Below, piece after piece: positions 45,818 through 53,106 of a DNA stretch of 53,106 nucleotides. The translations under genes were made by a program, and so were the position numbers. Under the pieces are notes generated by a model. That model ran no database searches. It saw only the letters and a program-made list of their open reading frames with translations, and was not told where the DNA came from. The DNA lies in contig CACYKF010000009.1 of NCBI GenBank assembly GCA_902774905.1, positions 1 to 53,106 of the forward strand, in the 5' to 3' direction. Source of the DNA: an uncultured bacterium (GTDB lineage Bacteria; Cyanobacteriota; Vampirovibrionia; Gastranaerophilales; Gastranaerophilaceae). Numbering within the stretch: position 1 is the first letter of the stretch; every line of letters begins with the position of its first letter.

Positions 45818-46245
45818 TACATAAACTATATTATCGGTAGTCATTGAGAGATTAAAACTTTCTACCTGTTCACTTTTCTTTTTGATTGCGATGCAAAAAG
45901 AAAAGTGAACCGAAAAGAAAAACACGCTAAGGAACAATACCGCCTTCAGCGGTATAAGACTGCTGACGCAGTAATATGCGTTTTTGCCTGTCGGCAAAAA
46001 TCTCTTAGCGCGCCTAAAACTACGGCGCGCATTAACCCCTCACCCCTACCCCTCAGCCATACGGCATACAGGCTCACGCAACTCACAAGTTCGTTGGTTC
46101 GCTTTGTATCCCCTTGGGAGAGGGTAGTTTTTCAATGCGAAGTATAAGCATTAGAAAAACGGGTGAGGGTATATACAGACCTTTACGAAGTGAGCAATCA
46201 TTGTTTGTTTGTTTCATCAAAACTACCGATAATATAGTTTATGTA
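45818..46245. mobile_element. Structured non-coding element with 24-bp terminal inverted repeats
   Basis: The 24 bases at 45818-45841 (opening TACATAAACTATATTATC) are the perfect inverted complement of those at 46222-46245. Inside lie successive hairpins: CACTTTTCTTTTTG/CAAAAAGAAAAGTG (45869-45909), ACCGCcttcaGCGGT, ACTGCtgacGCAGT, TTTTTGCCtgtcGGCAAAAA and GCGCGCC/GGCGCGC. The right half adds the CCTTGGGAGAGGGT repeat module and the block shared with 29882-29945. No protein of credible length is encoded. It has the size and ends of a MITE, but no transposase or target duplication is visible, so the mobile label is an inference. Confidence 0.55.
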
Positions 46246-46253
46246 TATAAAAA

Positions 46254-46283
46254 ACAAACGGATTATCTTTAATCCGTCTGTTT
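46254..46283 (-). terminator. Terminator of cobO
   Basis: Arms ACGGATTA and TAATCCGT form a stem extended by ACA/TGT; on the minus strand it runs into GTTTTTTAT about 24 nt past the cobO stop. Confidence 0.75.
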
Positions 46284-46306
46284 TCCTCTCTTCTTAATAT
46301 ACTTTA

Positions 46307-46840
46307 CTAATATTCAATACCCTGTCTTGCCATAACACCAATATCAAAATAGTGCTTGATAGGCTTCATTTCAGTAACCAAATGAGCCATAGCAATAAGT
46401 TCAGGGTGCGCATAACGACCTGTTAATACAACTTCAAGATTTTCAGGCTTATGCAACAAAACATCTTTAATATCGCTGACTTTAATCATATTCATAGCGG
46501 TACAAATATTTATTTCATCCAAAATAACAAGTTGATATTCGCCTGAATTAATAGCCTCTTTTGCTTTTTCCCAACCTTTTTTTGCTTCTTTGTAGTCCTC
46601 TAAACATACATTGTGAGAATAACAAACTCTGTCCATTCCAAATTGGATTACTTCCAAATTTGGTAAAAATTTTGATGATGAAAGCATTTCACCATAAGTT
46701 GTCGCACCGTCACCTTTTGTAAACTGAATAACCAAAACTTTCCAGCCATGACCTAATGCACGCAAAGCAAGACCTAATGCTGCTGTTGTTTTGCCTTTTC
46801 CATCCCCGGTATAAATTTGTATATAACCATGCTCTAACAC
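46307..46840 (-). CDS. cobO: Cob(I)alamin adenosyltransferase, CobO/BtuR family
   Basis: This 177-residue enzyme adds the adenosyl group to cobalamin or its precursors. It has YIQIYTGDGKGKTTAALGLA with the P-loop near residue 14, and LVILDEINICTAMNM near 108 as in BtuR. The start is GTG at 46840, 8 nt after GGAGG. It is a single gene, without other cobalamin genes and without a recognisable cobalamin riboswitch upstream. Confidence 0.93.
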   Translation of the reverse strand: MLEHGYIQIYTGDGKGKTTAALGLALRALGHGWKVLVIQFTKGDGATTYGEMLSSSKFLPNLEVIQFGMDRVCYSHNVCLEDYKEAKKGWEKAKEAINSGEYQLVILDEINICTAMNMIKVSDIKDVLLHKPENLEVVLTGRYAHPELIAMAHLVTEMKPIKHYFDIGVMARQGIEY

Positions 46841-47284
46841 TTAAACTACCTCCGGACTACACTTTCTCTGTCCCTATAATAAACTATTTTCCCATAAAAT
46901 TTAATCGTTCAATGGATGGATAAATGAAGTAAAAAGAAAAAAATTTTCTTATTGCTTGTTTAAGAATCTCGTTCCCGATTAAGTAAATTCATAATAGAAT
47001 AAATTTTGAATTTTGACCAATGTTTTTTTTTACTCATGCCAAAGTTTTTACAATTATTTTTTGTAAAAATCTTAAAATTAAGAGTTTGAGGAAGTTTGCA
47101 CAATTATCAATTTCCAAAGAAAAATTTACAATAAATTTGTAAAAAAAGGTTAAAATACTCTTGCACAACTCGGAACATGAGAACACAGTTGAATTTTCCC
47201 CCATGCCTGAATTGTGAAGATTTTTTAATAATTGCCAATGGTATTTTTTTTTATTATCATGAACAAAAAAAGGGACGGGGAATT
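46841..47284 (+). other. Long AT-rich region upstream of thyX
   Basis: No gene is supported here. TTTACA near 47125 and TAAAAT near 47151 could be promoter parts but their spacing is too long. A frame joined to thyX is open from 47177, yet its residues lie outside the family. Confidence 0.4.
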
Positions 47285-48004
47285 ATGGAAGATAGAAACA
47301 ATAAACCGATTGTAAAACTTATATCAAAACCAAAAGACATGCTTCGTACTGTTTATACGGCATGCAGAACTTGTTACAGTGCTGATACACCGATAAATAT
47401 TTATGAAAATTCGACAGACGAAGAAAAAATGTTAAAACTTATTAAAAATGTTGTTGCTTCAGGACACCATTCAACAATAGAGCATATTCAGGTTAGTTTT
47501 GCAATATCAAATGTTTCAAGAGCATGCACTCATCAACTTGTGCGCCATCGTTTGATGTCTTTTTCTCAAAAATCTCAAAGATATGTTCAGGAAAAAGGGC
47601 AGTTTGATTTTATTATTCCGCCTACTATTGATAAAAATCCCGAACTAAAAGAAAAATTTATTTCATTTATGGGCGAAATTTCAAGTAAATATCAGGAATT
47701 TGTAGATGCCGGGATTCCGGCGGAAGATGCCAGATTTGTTCTTCCAAATGCCACTTCATCTTCTCTTGTTGCGAGTTTAAATTTGAGAGAACTTATTCAC
47801 CTTGCACAGTTAAGACTTTGCACAAGAGCGCAATATGAAATCAGAATGATGGTTAAAGCAATGTGTGATGAAATTACAAAAGAAGAACCTTGGCTAAAAG
47901 AATACCTCGTTCCAAAATGTGAATTTAACGGTTTTTGTGACGAACACAAATCCTGCGGGAGAAAAATTACAAAATCAGAACTCTTTGAAAAAGCAGGGAT
48001 ATAA
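47285..48004 (+). CDS. thyX: Flavin-dependent thymidylate synthase
   Basis: This 239-residue enzyme makes dTMP using FAD and methylene-tetrahydrofolate. The ThyX signature RHRLMSFSQKSQRY near residue 81 matches RHRxxSxxxxSxRY, and the ligands near LNLRELIHLAQLRLC and AQYEIRMM are present. ATG 47285 follows ACGGGGA. It replaces the ThyA enzyme, as is common in anaerobes and in Cyanobacteria relatives. Confidence 0.95.
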   Translation: MEDRNNKPIVKLISKPKDMLRTVYTACRTCYSADTPINIYENSTDEEKMLKLIKNVVASGHHSTIEHIQVSFAISNVSRACTHQLVRHRLMSFSQKSQRYVQEKGQFDFIIPPTIDKNPELKEKFISFMGEISSKYQEFVDAGIPAEDARFVLPNATSSSLVASLNLRELIHLAQLRLCTRAQYEIRMMVKAMCDEITKEEPWLKEYLVPKCEFNGFCDEHKSCGRKITKSELFEKAGI

Positions 48005-48053
48005 TTTGCAAGTTTGGAGTTTGTCTGTTTGAAGTTATTTACAGATATTATTT

Positions 48054-48122
48054 TCCCTCGACCATTGGGAGAGGGTGGAATTTCAAAACGAGGTACGAGT
48101 TTTAGAAATTCGGGTGAGGGTT
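48054..48122 (+). repeat. GGGAGAGGGT repeat module abutting dtd
   Basis: CCATTGGGAGAGGGTGGAAT, then AATTTC..GAAATTC arms and a closing GGGTGAGGGT. The closing GAGGG lies 5 nt before the dtd ATG and serves as its ribosome binding site. Confidence 0.7.
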
Positions 48123-48124
48123 GC

Positions 48125-48562
48125 ATGAAAGCATTAATACAAAGAGTAAAAAGAGCATCAGTCACAATAGAGGGGAAATTATTTTCTTCAATTGACAGTG
48201 GTTTGCTTGTATTTTTGGGGGTTCAAAAAGGTGACAGCAAGGAAAATGCCGATAAACTTTCCCAAAAACTTGTTAATCTGCGCATTTTTGAAGGCGAAAA
48301 CGAAAAAATGAACCTGTCCCTAAAAGATGTCGGTGGACAGATGCTTGTGGTTTCGCAGTTTACCCTATGCGGAGACTGTAAAAAAGGAACAAGACCAAGT
48401 TTTGACAACGCAGAACTACCTGACAAAGCAAATGAACTTTACAAATATTTTGTATCCCAAATAAAAAATCAGGGAATTAAAACTCAGACAGGCAGTTTTG
48501 GTGCAATGATGGATGTTGAACTCATAAATGACGGCCCTGTGACATTTATGGTGGAAAAATAG
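48125..48562 (+). CDS. dtd: D-aminoacyl-tRNA deacylase
   Basis: This 145-residue enzyme removes D-amino acids from tRNA. It begins [17 protein letters not shown], has [20 protein letters not shown] near residue 74 and [20 protein letters not shown] near the end, which are the conserved active-site motifs. The open frame extends upstream through a repeat module; the real start is 48125. The stop is 1 nt from the prmC stop on the other strand. Confidence 0.96.
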   Translation: MKALIQRVKRASVTIEGKLFSSIDSGLLVFLGVQKGDSKENADKLSQKLVNLRIFEGENEKMNLSLKDVGGQMLVVSQFTLCGDCKKGTRPSFDNAELPDKANELYKYFVSQIKNQGIKTQTGSFGAMMDVELINDGPVTFMVEK

Positions 48563-48563
48563 A

Positions 48564-49397
48564 TTAAATCTGCCCTAAAATCACCCTGTCAATATTTGCG
48601 AGATCTTTGACTATTTGAATATTTTTAAATCCCGTATTTTTCATTATTTGTGCAACTTCAAGAGATTCATTTATCCCGAGTTCAAAAAGCAAATATCCGT
48701 TTTCATTAAGAAATTTCGGGGCATCTTTAATTATTTTTTCATAAAATTCAAGCCCCTTTTCATCTTTTGTATAAAGTGCAGTTTCCGGTTCAAATCTGAC
48801 CTCTTTTTGAATATTCTTTTTCATGGACGACGGAATATATGGCGGATTAGAAACAATTACATTAAACTTTTCATCCTCTCTTATCATGGAGAATAAATCG
48901 GATTTTCTAAATAACGCACGATTAAAAAGTTTTAAATTTTCCATATTTTTAAATGCAGTTTCAATCGCGTCAAAAGATATATCAGCACCGATTACCGTTG
49001 CATTTGTAAGTTTTGCAACCATGCAGGCAATACAACCTGAACCCGTTCCGATATCAAGCACCGTTTTAAAATGGTTTTCTTTTATAATTTCAACCGTTTT
49101 ACGAACAAGAATTTCTGTTTCATCTCTCGGTATCAAAACAGACGGATTTACAATAAATTTTTCGCCCATAAAATCGGCTTCACCAATAATATACTGAATA
49201 GGCTGACGGGTTGATGCACGCAGTTTTGCCTTTTGTTCAACGATTTTGAGTTTTTCTTCGTCTAATTTTTTACCCATAATAATATCTGCAACACCATAAC
49301 CGGCAAAATGTTCTATAAGCATTTTTACTTCAATATTTGCTTCGTTTTGCTCAATTCCGGCATCTGTTAAAATTTTTACTATATCAGTTATTAACAT
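48564..49397 (-). CDS. prmC: Release factor glutamine methyltransferase
   Basis: This 277-residue SAM-dependent enzyme methylates the GGQ Gln of release factors. It shows the N-terminal helical domain, VLIPRDETEILV near residue 85, motif I VLDIGTGSGCIACMVAK near 112, and the catalytic NPPYIPSS near 184. GAGGA precedes the ATG. The usual prfA partner is not adjacent. Confidence 0.95.
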   Translation of the reverse strand: MLITDIVKILTDAGIEQNEANIEVKMLIEHFAGYGVADIIMGKKLDEEKLKIVEQKAKLRASTRQPIQYIIGEADFMGEKFIVNPSVLIPRDETEILVRKTVEIIKENHFKTVLDIGTGSGCIACMVAKLTNATVIGADISFDAIETAFKNMENLKLFNRALFRKSDLFSMIREDEKFNVIVSNPPYIPSSMKKNIQKEVRFEPETALYTKDEKGLEFYEKIIKDAPKFLNENGYLLFELGINESLEVAQIMKNTGFKNIQIVKDLANIDRVILGQI

Positions 49398-49411
49398 TTA
49401 ATCCTCTTTTT

Positions 49412-49521
49412 ATGTGAATAGTGAATTGTGAGTTGTGAAGTGACCTTTACAAATTAGTTAGTTATCAAATGTACGATAGCCTGATAATGTCTGCTCACCA
49501 TTCACACCTCACTATTCACGC
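49412..49521. repeat. GTGAATAGTGAAT palindromic element, copy C
   Basis: GTGAATAGTGAATTGTGAG opens and ACCTCACTATTCAC closes it; the core keeps TGACCTTTACAAATTAG and GATAATGTCTGCTCAC. It overlaps the last codons of the gene at 49502-50002. Confidence 0.8.
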
Positions 49522-50002
49522 TAACATCGTGTTCTGTAATAATTTTATCAATTTCTTCCATTGCTTCAAGTTTTGAAGACAACTCTTTTTTCTCAAGTCC
49601 GTATTTTTTACATAATTTTTCGTAGTAATAAAGTTGTTTTTTTGTAGGAGATTCTTTGGACATTTTCACTTTTTTAAGAAATTCACGCTTTTGCTTTTCA
49701 AAAGCCTTGTTTGCCTCTATTATCGGCCTTTGACTTTCTTTGTAATCATAATATTTTTTACATTCATGAATATATTTTTCGGTATCTTTTTTAAACCAAT
49801 CTTCAAACAAAATATCTTTCAGAAACTCAAACCTTGAACAATTCATCTCAAGATAATATTTTTCATCATCAATAAATTTATCAAAAATCTGCGATTCGGA
49901 AAGTTGCGGATTTTTTTTGACAAATGCACGCAAATAGTTGCATAACGCTGATTTTTGATTCTTAGTAAAATCAGGATAAATTTGTTTTTTAACCTCATAC
50001 AT
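49502..50002 (-). CDS. Unknown Lys-rich helical protein
   Basis: This 166-residue protein is Lys/Glu/Tyr rich and coiled-coil-like in residues 90-125 (EANKAFEKQKREFLKKVKMS). No signal peptide or membrane helix. The start at 50002 is set by a promoter ending 6 nt upstream; a GTG at 50026 is the alternative but overlaps that promoter. The last residues and the stop lie within repeat copy C. Function unknown. Divergent from the 777-residue gene. Confidence 0.7.
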   Translation of the reverse strand: MYEVKKQIYPDFTKNQKSALCNYLRAFVKKNPQLSESQIFDKFIDDEKYYLEMNCSRFEFLKDILFEDWFKKDTEKYIHECKKYYDYKESQRPIIEANKAFEKQKREFLKKVKMSKESPTKKQLYYYEKLCKKYGLEKKELSSKLEAMEEIDKIITEHDVSVNSEV

Positions 50003-50008
50003 AAAGTT

Positions 50009-50037
50009 ATTATAAGCAATTTTCACTATATTGGCAA
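50009..50037 (-). promoter_or_regulatory. Promoter of Lys-rich unknown gene, leaderless arrangement
   Basis: On the minus strand TTGCCA (50032-50037), 17 nt, TATAAT (50009-50014), 6 nt, ATG at 50002. Confidence 0.7.
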
Positions 50038-50080
50038 AATTTTTTATTTTTTATTTTATAGTAAATATAAAGAGATTTTC

Positions 50081-52414
50081 ATGAAAACAGAAGCTATAAA
50101 CCAAATCCGCAATAATGTCCGCACAAATTATAATCAAACTTCTGCAGGCATTAAACACAGACAAATAATAAATATGACAAGTTTGCCCGACACTTACCCT
50201 GCGGTTTATTTTACGGGTAAAAAAATTACTGATATAAATGAGGGCAAAAATAAACTATTAAAACAACTTGATGAAATTTTAAAAGAAGATGCACCAGAAG
50301 AAGAAATAAATCAAACCGAAATACAATATAAAAGTTTGCGGCTTATGATGAGATTAAAAAATCAACTTGAAAGGCTTTATGCAGAAGGCGAAATCCTTTG
50401 GGCTGACAAAGTTTTAAATCCTCAGCAAAAATACAGTCGTGCAATGCAGATTAAAAAAGAAGTTAATGCGATAAAAAATGTCTATGACCGGGGTTATCTT
50501 TACATTGTGCAAAAAAATAATATAGCAGACGAAAAAACCGATTATGTATTGATTAACAAGTTCAAATCATCGGTCGCAGAAGATAATTTTAATCTTAAAA
50601 AAACATTTATGGATTATTACCAACCTATGAATGATATTCATTCCATAAAAGAACTTAAAAAGAGATACCCCAAAATTCACATTCCGTCTAAACCCGAAGA
50701 TGTTATTGCCCGCAAACTTGAAAGCACAATAACAAGAGATTTTTATGAAGATTTAGATGATGCTTTTATACTAAAAGACAAGAAAAAGGCAAAAGAACTT
50801 TTATCTGCTAAAGTTTTGCAACTGTTGAATGACAATATAAAAATTAAATCGCAGGAAGAAAAAGACAACGCATACAAAAAACTCATAGGACCGACTGTTA
50901 AAGCAATCAGCGCAAGGTATTACAAACTGCACAACACAAAATCTTTTTCATCAGTTCCGGAATTTCGTAAACAAAATAAAAATCTTCTCTCCGAAAATGA
51001 TATAAAACTTTTAGGAATAAATTATGAAGATTTTGTACTGAGTGTTTTAAAAGAGCAATATACAAATTTCAAAAACCCAAATGAAATCGTATATTCAAAA
51101 AACGGAACAACTATAAAAGTTTCATCAATTAAAGACCCTGACTACAAATTTGAAAAAATTCCAAGCAGAATTATGAAACTCATTCAGGATTCAGAAAAAG
51201 TCAGAACATCACAAAGAGATTACAAAAACTATACAACAGATAACTTCAAGAAAAAACTTGAATTTTACGCAGAAAAATTTGACGAAAGCGAACGACTTTT
51301 ACACACAATAGTTCAGTTTGATTCCTGCCTGTTTGGAGAAGATGATATAAAAATGTTAGTCAAATTTTTACATGGTGCAGACAAAGTTTGGGACGGTGAA
51401 AAAACAATTAAAGAACTTGAGGAATATATTAGCGACAATTCAATTAAACCAACTCACACCGAAAGAATAAATGCTATTGAAGAAAAAAAACGGGTAGAAG
51501 CAATAAAAGCAGAAAATAAAAAAATTGCAACTTTGCGCAATCTTCAAGAAAATTTTGATACCCGCATAAATATTCTTTATGAAAATAACCTGAATTATCT
51601 TGCAGAAATATATTCAAAATACAAACCTTCAAGCCTTGATGAACAACAAATAAAAATTGCCCAAACGATAACGGATACTATTGATAAAAATATTCATGGG
51701 AATTCTCTGAAAAACAAAGAAAAAGCGGAAACCCAACTTATGAGGGTAAGCCGTTATATTGAATATTTAACCTCTGATAAAGAAAACCCTGTTTTTAAAA
51801 ATGCCGTAAAATATGCGACAAATTCAGACGATAAAACAGATATTGAAAAAGCAGGAAAATATATTCTCAATGCGGAATTTATAAAAAATTACCCTCAAAG
51901 TCTTGAACTTGCTTCAAATAAAGAAATTGCAGAAAAAATTGCACAGGAATCAAATCCGGACAAAGCAGTTGAATACCTTTGCAAATATGATGATTACAGA
52001 GATTTAAACGCAAACGAAAAAACAAAAATTTCAAATATTTTAAACATTTTTGATACAAAAGATTCAACAGAAAAATTTATAATAAAAAACATAGTTGAAA
52101 ATGACTATCTGAACACAGACACCTCTGCAGTTGCAAAACTAACCGATGACGGCAGTAAAAAAGCAAAAGCAACAATGAGCAAAAATGCCAAAAATCAGAT
52201 TTATGACCATTATAAATTCCCTAAATGCCTGATGTATTTTGATGCATTTGAAGATGCCCTGACACATTTTGCGGTTAATAAAAATTCGTCGGGAATAAAG
52301 AAAGTTGTGAGCACAGATGCAAACGAACTCAAAATAAAAGGTCATGACGACAGACTTTTTGCCTACAACAATTCATACTATTTTGATGAATTTTCACTAA
52401 ACGGGCTTCATTAA
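50081..52414 (+). CDS. Large Lys-rich protein of unknown function
   Basis: I do not recognise this 777-residue protein. It is almost wholly helical, rich in Lys, Asn, Asp and Glu, with no signal peptide and no membrane segment. A block near residue 40 reads YPAVYFTGKK, after which the helical part begins. Long charged stretches (around residues 470-500, with EEKKRVEAIKAENKK) suggest coiled coils. The ATG at 50081 is chosen over the earlier start because the extension has no binding site and overlaps the divergent promoter; TATAAA lies 9 nt before it. It may be a large cytoplasmic scaffold or an exported effector; neither is shown. Confidence 0.7.
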   Translation: MKTEAINQIRNNVRTNYNQTSAGIKHRQIINMTSLPDTYPAVYFTGKKITDINEGKNKLLKQLDEILKEDAPEEEINQTEIQYKSLRLMMRLKNQLERLYAEGEILWADKVLNPQQKYSRAMQIKKEVNAIKNVYDRGYLYIVQKNNIADEKTDYVLINKFKSSVAEDNFNLKKTFMDYYQPMNDIHSIKELKKRYPKIHIPSKPEDVIARKLESTITRDFYEDLDDAFILKDKKKAKELLSAKVLQLLNDNIKIKSQEEKDNAYKKLIGPTVKAISARYYKLHNTKSFSSVPEFRKQNKNLLSENDIKLLGINYEDFVLSVLKEQYTNFKNPNEIVYSKNGTTIKVSSIKDPDYKFEKIPSRIMKLIQDSEKVRTSQRDYKNYTTDNFKKKLEFYAEKFDESERLLHTIVQFDSCLFGEDDIKMLVKFLHGADKVWDGEKTIKELEEYISDNSIKPTHTERINAIEEKKRVEAIKAENKKIATLRNLQENFDTRINILYENNLNYLAEIYSKYKPSSLDEQQIKIAQTITDTIDKNIHGNSLKNKEKAETQLMRVSRYIEYLTSDKENPVFKNAVKYATNSDDKTDIEKAGKYILNAEFIKNYPQSLELASNKEIAEKIAQESNPDKAVEYLCKYDDYRDLNANEKTKISNILNIFDTKDSTEKFIIKNIVENDYLNTDTSAVAKLTDDGSKKAKATMSKNAKNQIYDHYKFPKCLMYFDAFEDALTHFAVNKNSSGIKKVVSTDANELKIKGHDDRLFAYNNSYYFDEFSLNGLH

Positions 52415-52519
52415 AAAAAATAAGCACAAAAAAGCGTAACGAAGCACAATCGTTTCGACTTTTCGCAAACCGCACAAATTTATGTGCGTATCGATCCTCA
52501 TAAAACCGTGTTACTAAGT
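52415..52519. other. Intergenic stretch with small hairpins
   Basis: It contains CGCACA/TGTGCG (about 52469-52486) and no gene. It could terminate the 777-residue gene, but the U-tract is poor. Confidence 0.4.
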
Positions 52520-52699
52520 CTATCTACCGAACAAATCACGAACAGAAAATTTGCGGGTTTTGTTGGACAAGCCAAAGTCCAGCAACTTTCGTTTAATCGG
52601 ATTCGTTTGACGAGAAATGACAGATTGTTCAGAAACTTCATTAACTCTTTCTCTGGTATCATCTATTACTTCAAAGTTTTGTCTGCTTTTCTCATCCAT
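52520..52699 (-). CDS. 59-residue unknown protein
   Basis: This short frame opens with ATG 7 nt after a full promoter and reads as a polar protein: an acidic first half (VIDDTRERVNEVSEQSV) and a basic second half (KRKLLDFGLSNKTRKF, ending RDLFGR). The ordered charge distribution and the promoter support a real gene despite its size. No family recognised. It is transcribed toward the 777-residue gene. Confidence 0.55.
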   Translation of the reverse strand: MDEKSRQNFEVIDDTRERVNEVSEQSVISRQTNPIKRKLLDFGLSNKTRKFSVRDLFGR

Positions 52700-52735
52700 A
52701 GATTTGATTATACCTCGTTACTCTTATATAAACAA
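52700..52735 (-). promoter_or_regulatory. Promoter of the 59-residue gene
   Basis: On the minus strand TTGTTT (52730-52735), 17 nt, TATAAT (52707-52712), then 7 nt to the ATG at 52699. Confidence 0.65.
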
Positions 52736-52827
52736 TTTTTAAAATCAAAAATTGCATGATTTTATATAAAAAGTATATATTTGTTACATATCTTTACAAA
52801 ACAATTGAACTTACATTGTTGAACTAC

Positions 52828-53018
52828 CCTATCTCCCCTACGGGGAGAAAGGAATTTCAATGCGAAACAAAGTTGAGCATTAGAAATTCAAGAGAGGGTT
52901 TATCCTATCTCCCCTGCAGGGAAAGTAATTTTTCAATGTGAGAAATTTATTTCGAACATTAGAAAAATGAGAGAGGGTAAAGTTCGTTCCCCACCTAACC
53001 TCCCCCTTAGGGGAGGAA
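52828..53018. repeat. Two tandem copies of the CCCTATCTCCCC module plus a CTCCCC hairpin
   Basis: Copy 1 (52828-52901) has CTCCCCtacGGGGAG then GAATTTCAATGCG...CATTAGAAATTC and GAGAGGGT. Copy 2 (52903-52978) repeats the order with diverged bases. A hairpin CTCCCCcttaGGGGAG follows near 53000-53015. The remaining bases to the window end show no gene. Confidence 0.75.
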
Positions 53019-53106
53019 CTTATGATATATTTTGTCATTGCTGAACATGGCAGGCAATTAGTTACATGTTTTGTACATAAAAAATATTATGAGAATATCT
53101 CGATAA

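Noticed and set aside
45905-46147. 80-residue frame inside the 428-bp element
   Set aside because: It crosses five hairpins and repeat modules and has no start signal.
46841-47284. Cobalamin riboswitch for cobO or a folate-type riboswitch for thyX
   Set aside because: No B12-box or other recognisable aptamer core is seen.
47177-47284. N-terminal extension of ThyX
   Set aside because: The residues are outside the family and a binding site supports the start at 47285.

Overview
The window is AT-rich, densely coding DNA on both strands with short intergenic gaps. The genes point to a strictly fermentative anaerobe with a two-membrane envelope: a trimeric [FeFe] hydrogenase, FixCX, ThyX, GatA, a TpsB-type outer-membrane barrel with POTRA domain, an OmpH/Skp chaperone, an MlaEF-type lipid ABC transporter, a SurA-like lipoprotein and a PilM/PilN/PilO module. 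Together with the codon style, the many short lineage-specific secreted proteins and the primary-type sigma factor, this suggests an uncultured gut lineage such as the non-photosynthetic relatives of Cyanobacteria (Gastranaerophilales/Melainabacteria). That assignment is an inference from gene content; no rRNA is present to test it.

Layout. 1-540: palindromic repeats. 599-4740: hydrogenase operon hydC-hydB-hydA, closed by a terminator. 4835-8344: small basic protein, OmpH, then a two-gene TpsB locus. 8468-12065: orphan receiver domain and radical SAM protein (+), converging on a PilMN fusion and PilO (-). 12179-15332: nadA, rlmB, sigma factor, small protein. 15412-17361: groES-groEL (-). 17496-20663: gmk, coaBC, nif3-like, membrane protein. 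20770-25302: SurA-like PPIase and mfd (-). 25409-31196: ferritin-like protein, YjbR-like protein, XRE regulator with a divergent small gene, a pair of 243-residue paralogues, and secreted or unknown proteins. 31440-31513: tRNA-Arg(UCU). 31618-35945: small proteins, fixCX, a putative zincin divergent from a WG-repeat protein. 36419-42545: envelope operon (-) murC-orf-murB-ddl-ftsQ-polyprenyl synthase-lepB. 42677-45765: gatA, mlaF, mlaE (-). 45818-46245: a structured non-coding element with 24-bp terminal inverted repeats. 46307-49397: cobO, thyX, dtd, prmC. 49502-52699: three proteins of unknown function, one only 59 residues. 52700-53106: repeats.

The most striking cross-cutting signal is promoter placement. 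At least eleven genes on both strands have a -10 hexamer ending exactly 6 nt before the ATG and no Shine-Dalgarno; several also have a -35 hexamer with a perfect 17-nt spacer. These genes are predicted to make leaderless mRNAs, while operon-internal genes and several first genes use normal AGGAG-type sites. The second theme is a set of at least five dispersed palindromic repeat families that sit against genes, in one case supplying the ribosome binding site of dtd and in another the last codons and stop of an unknown gene.
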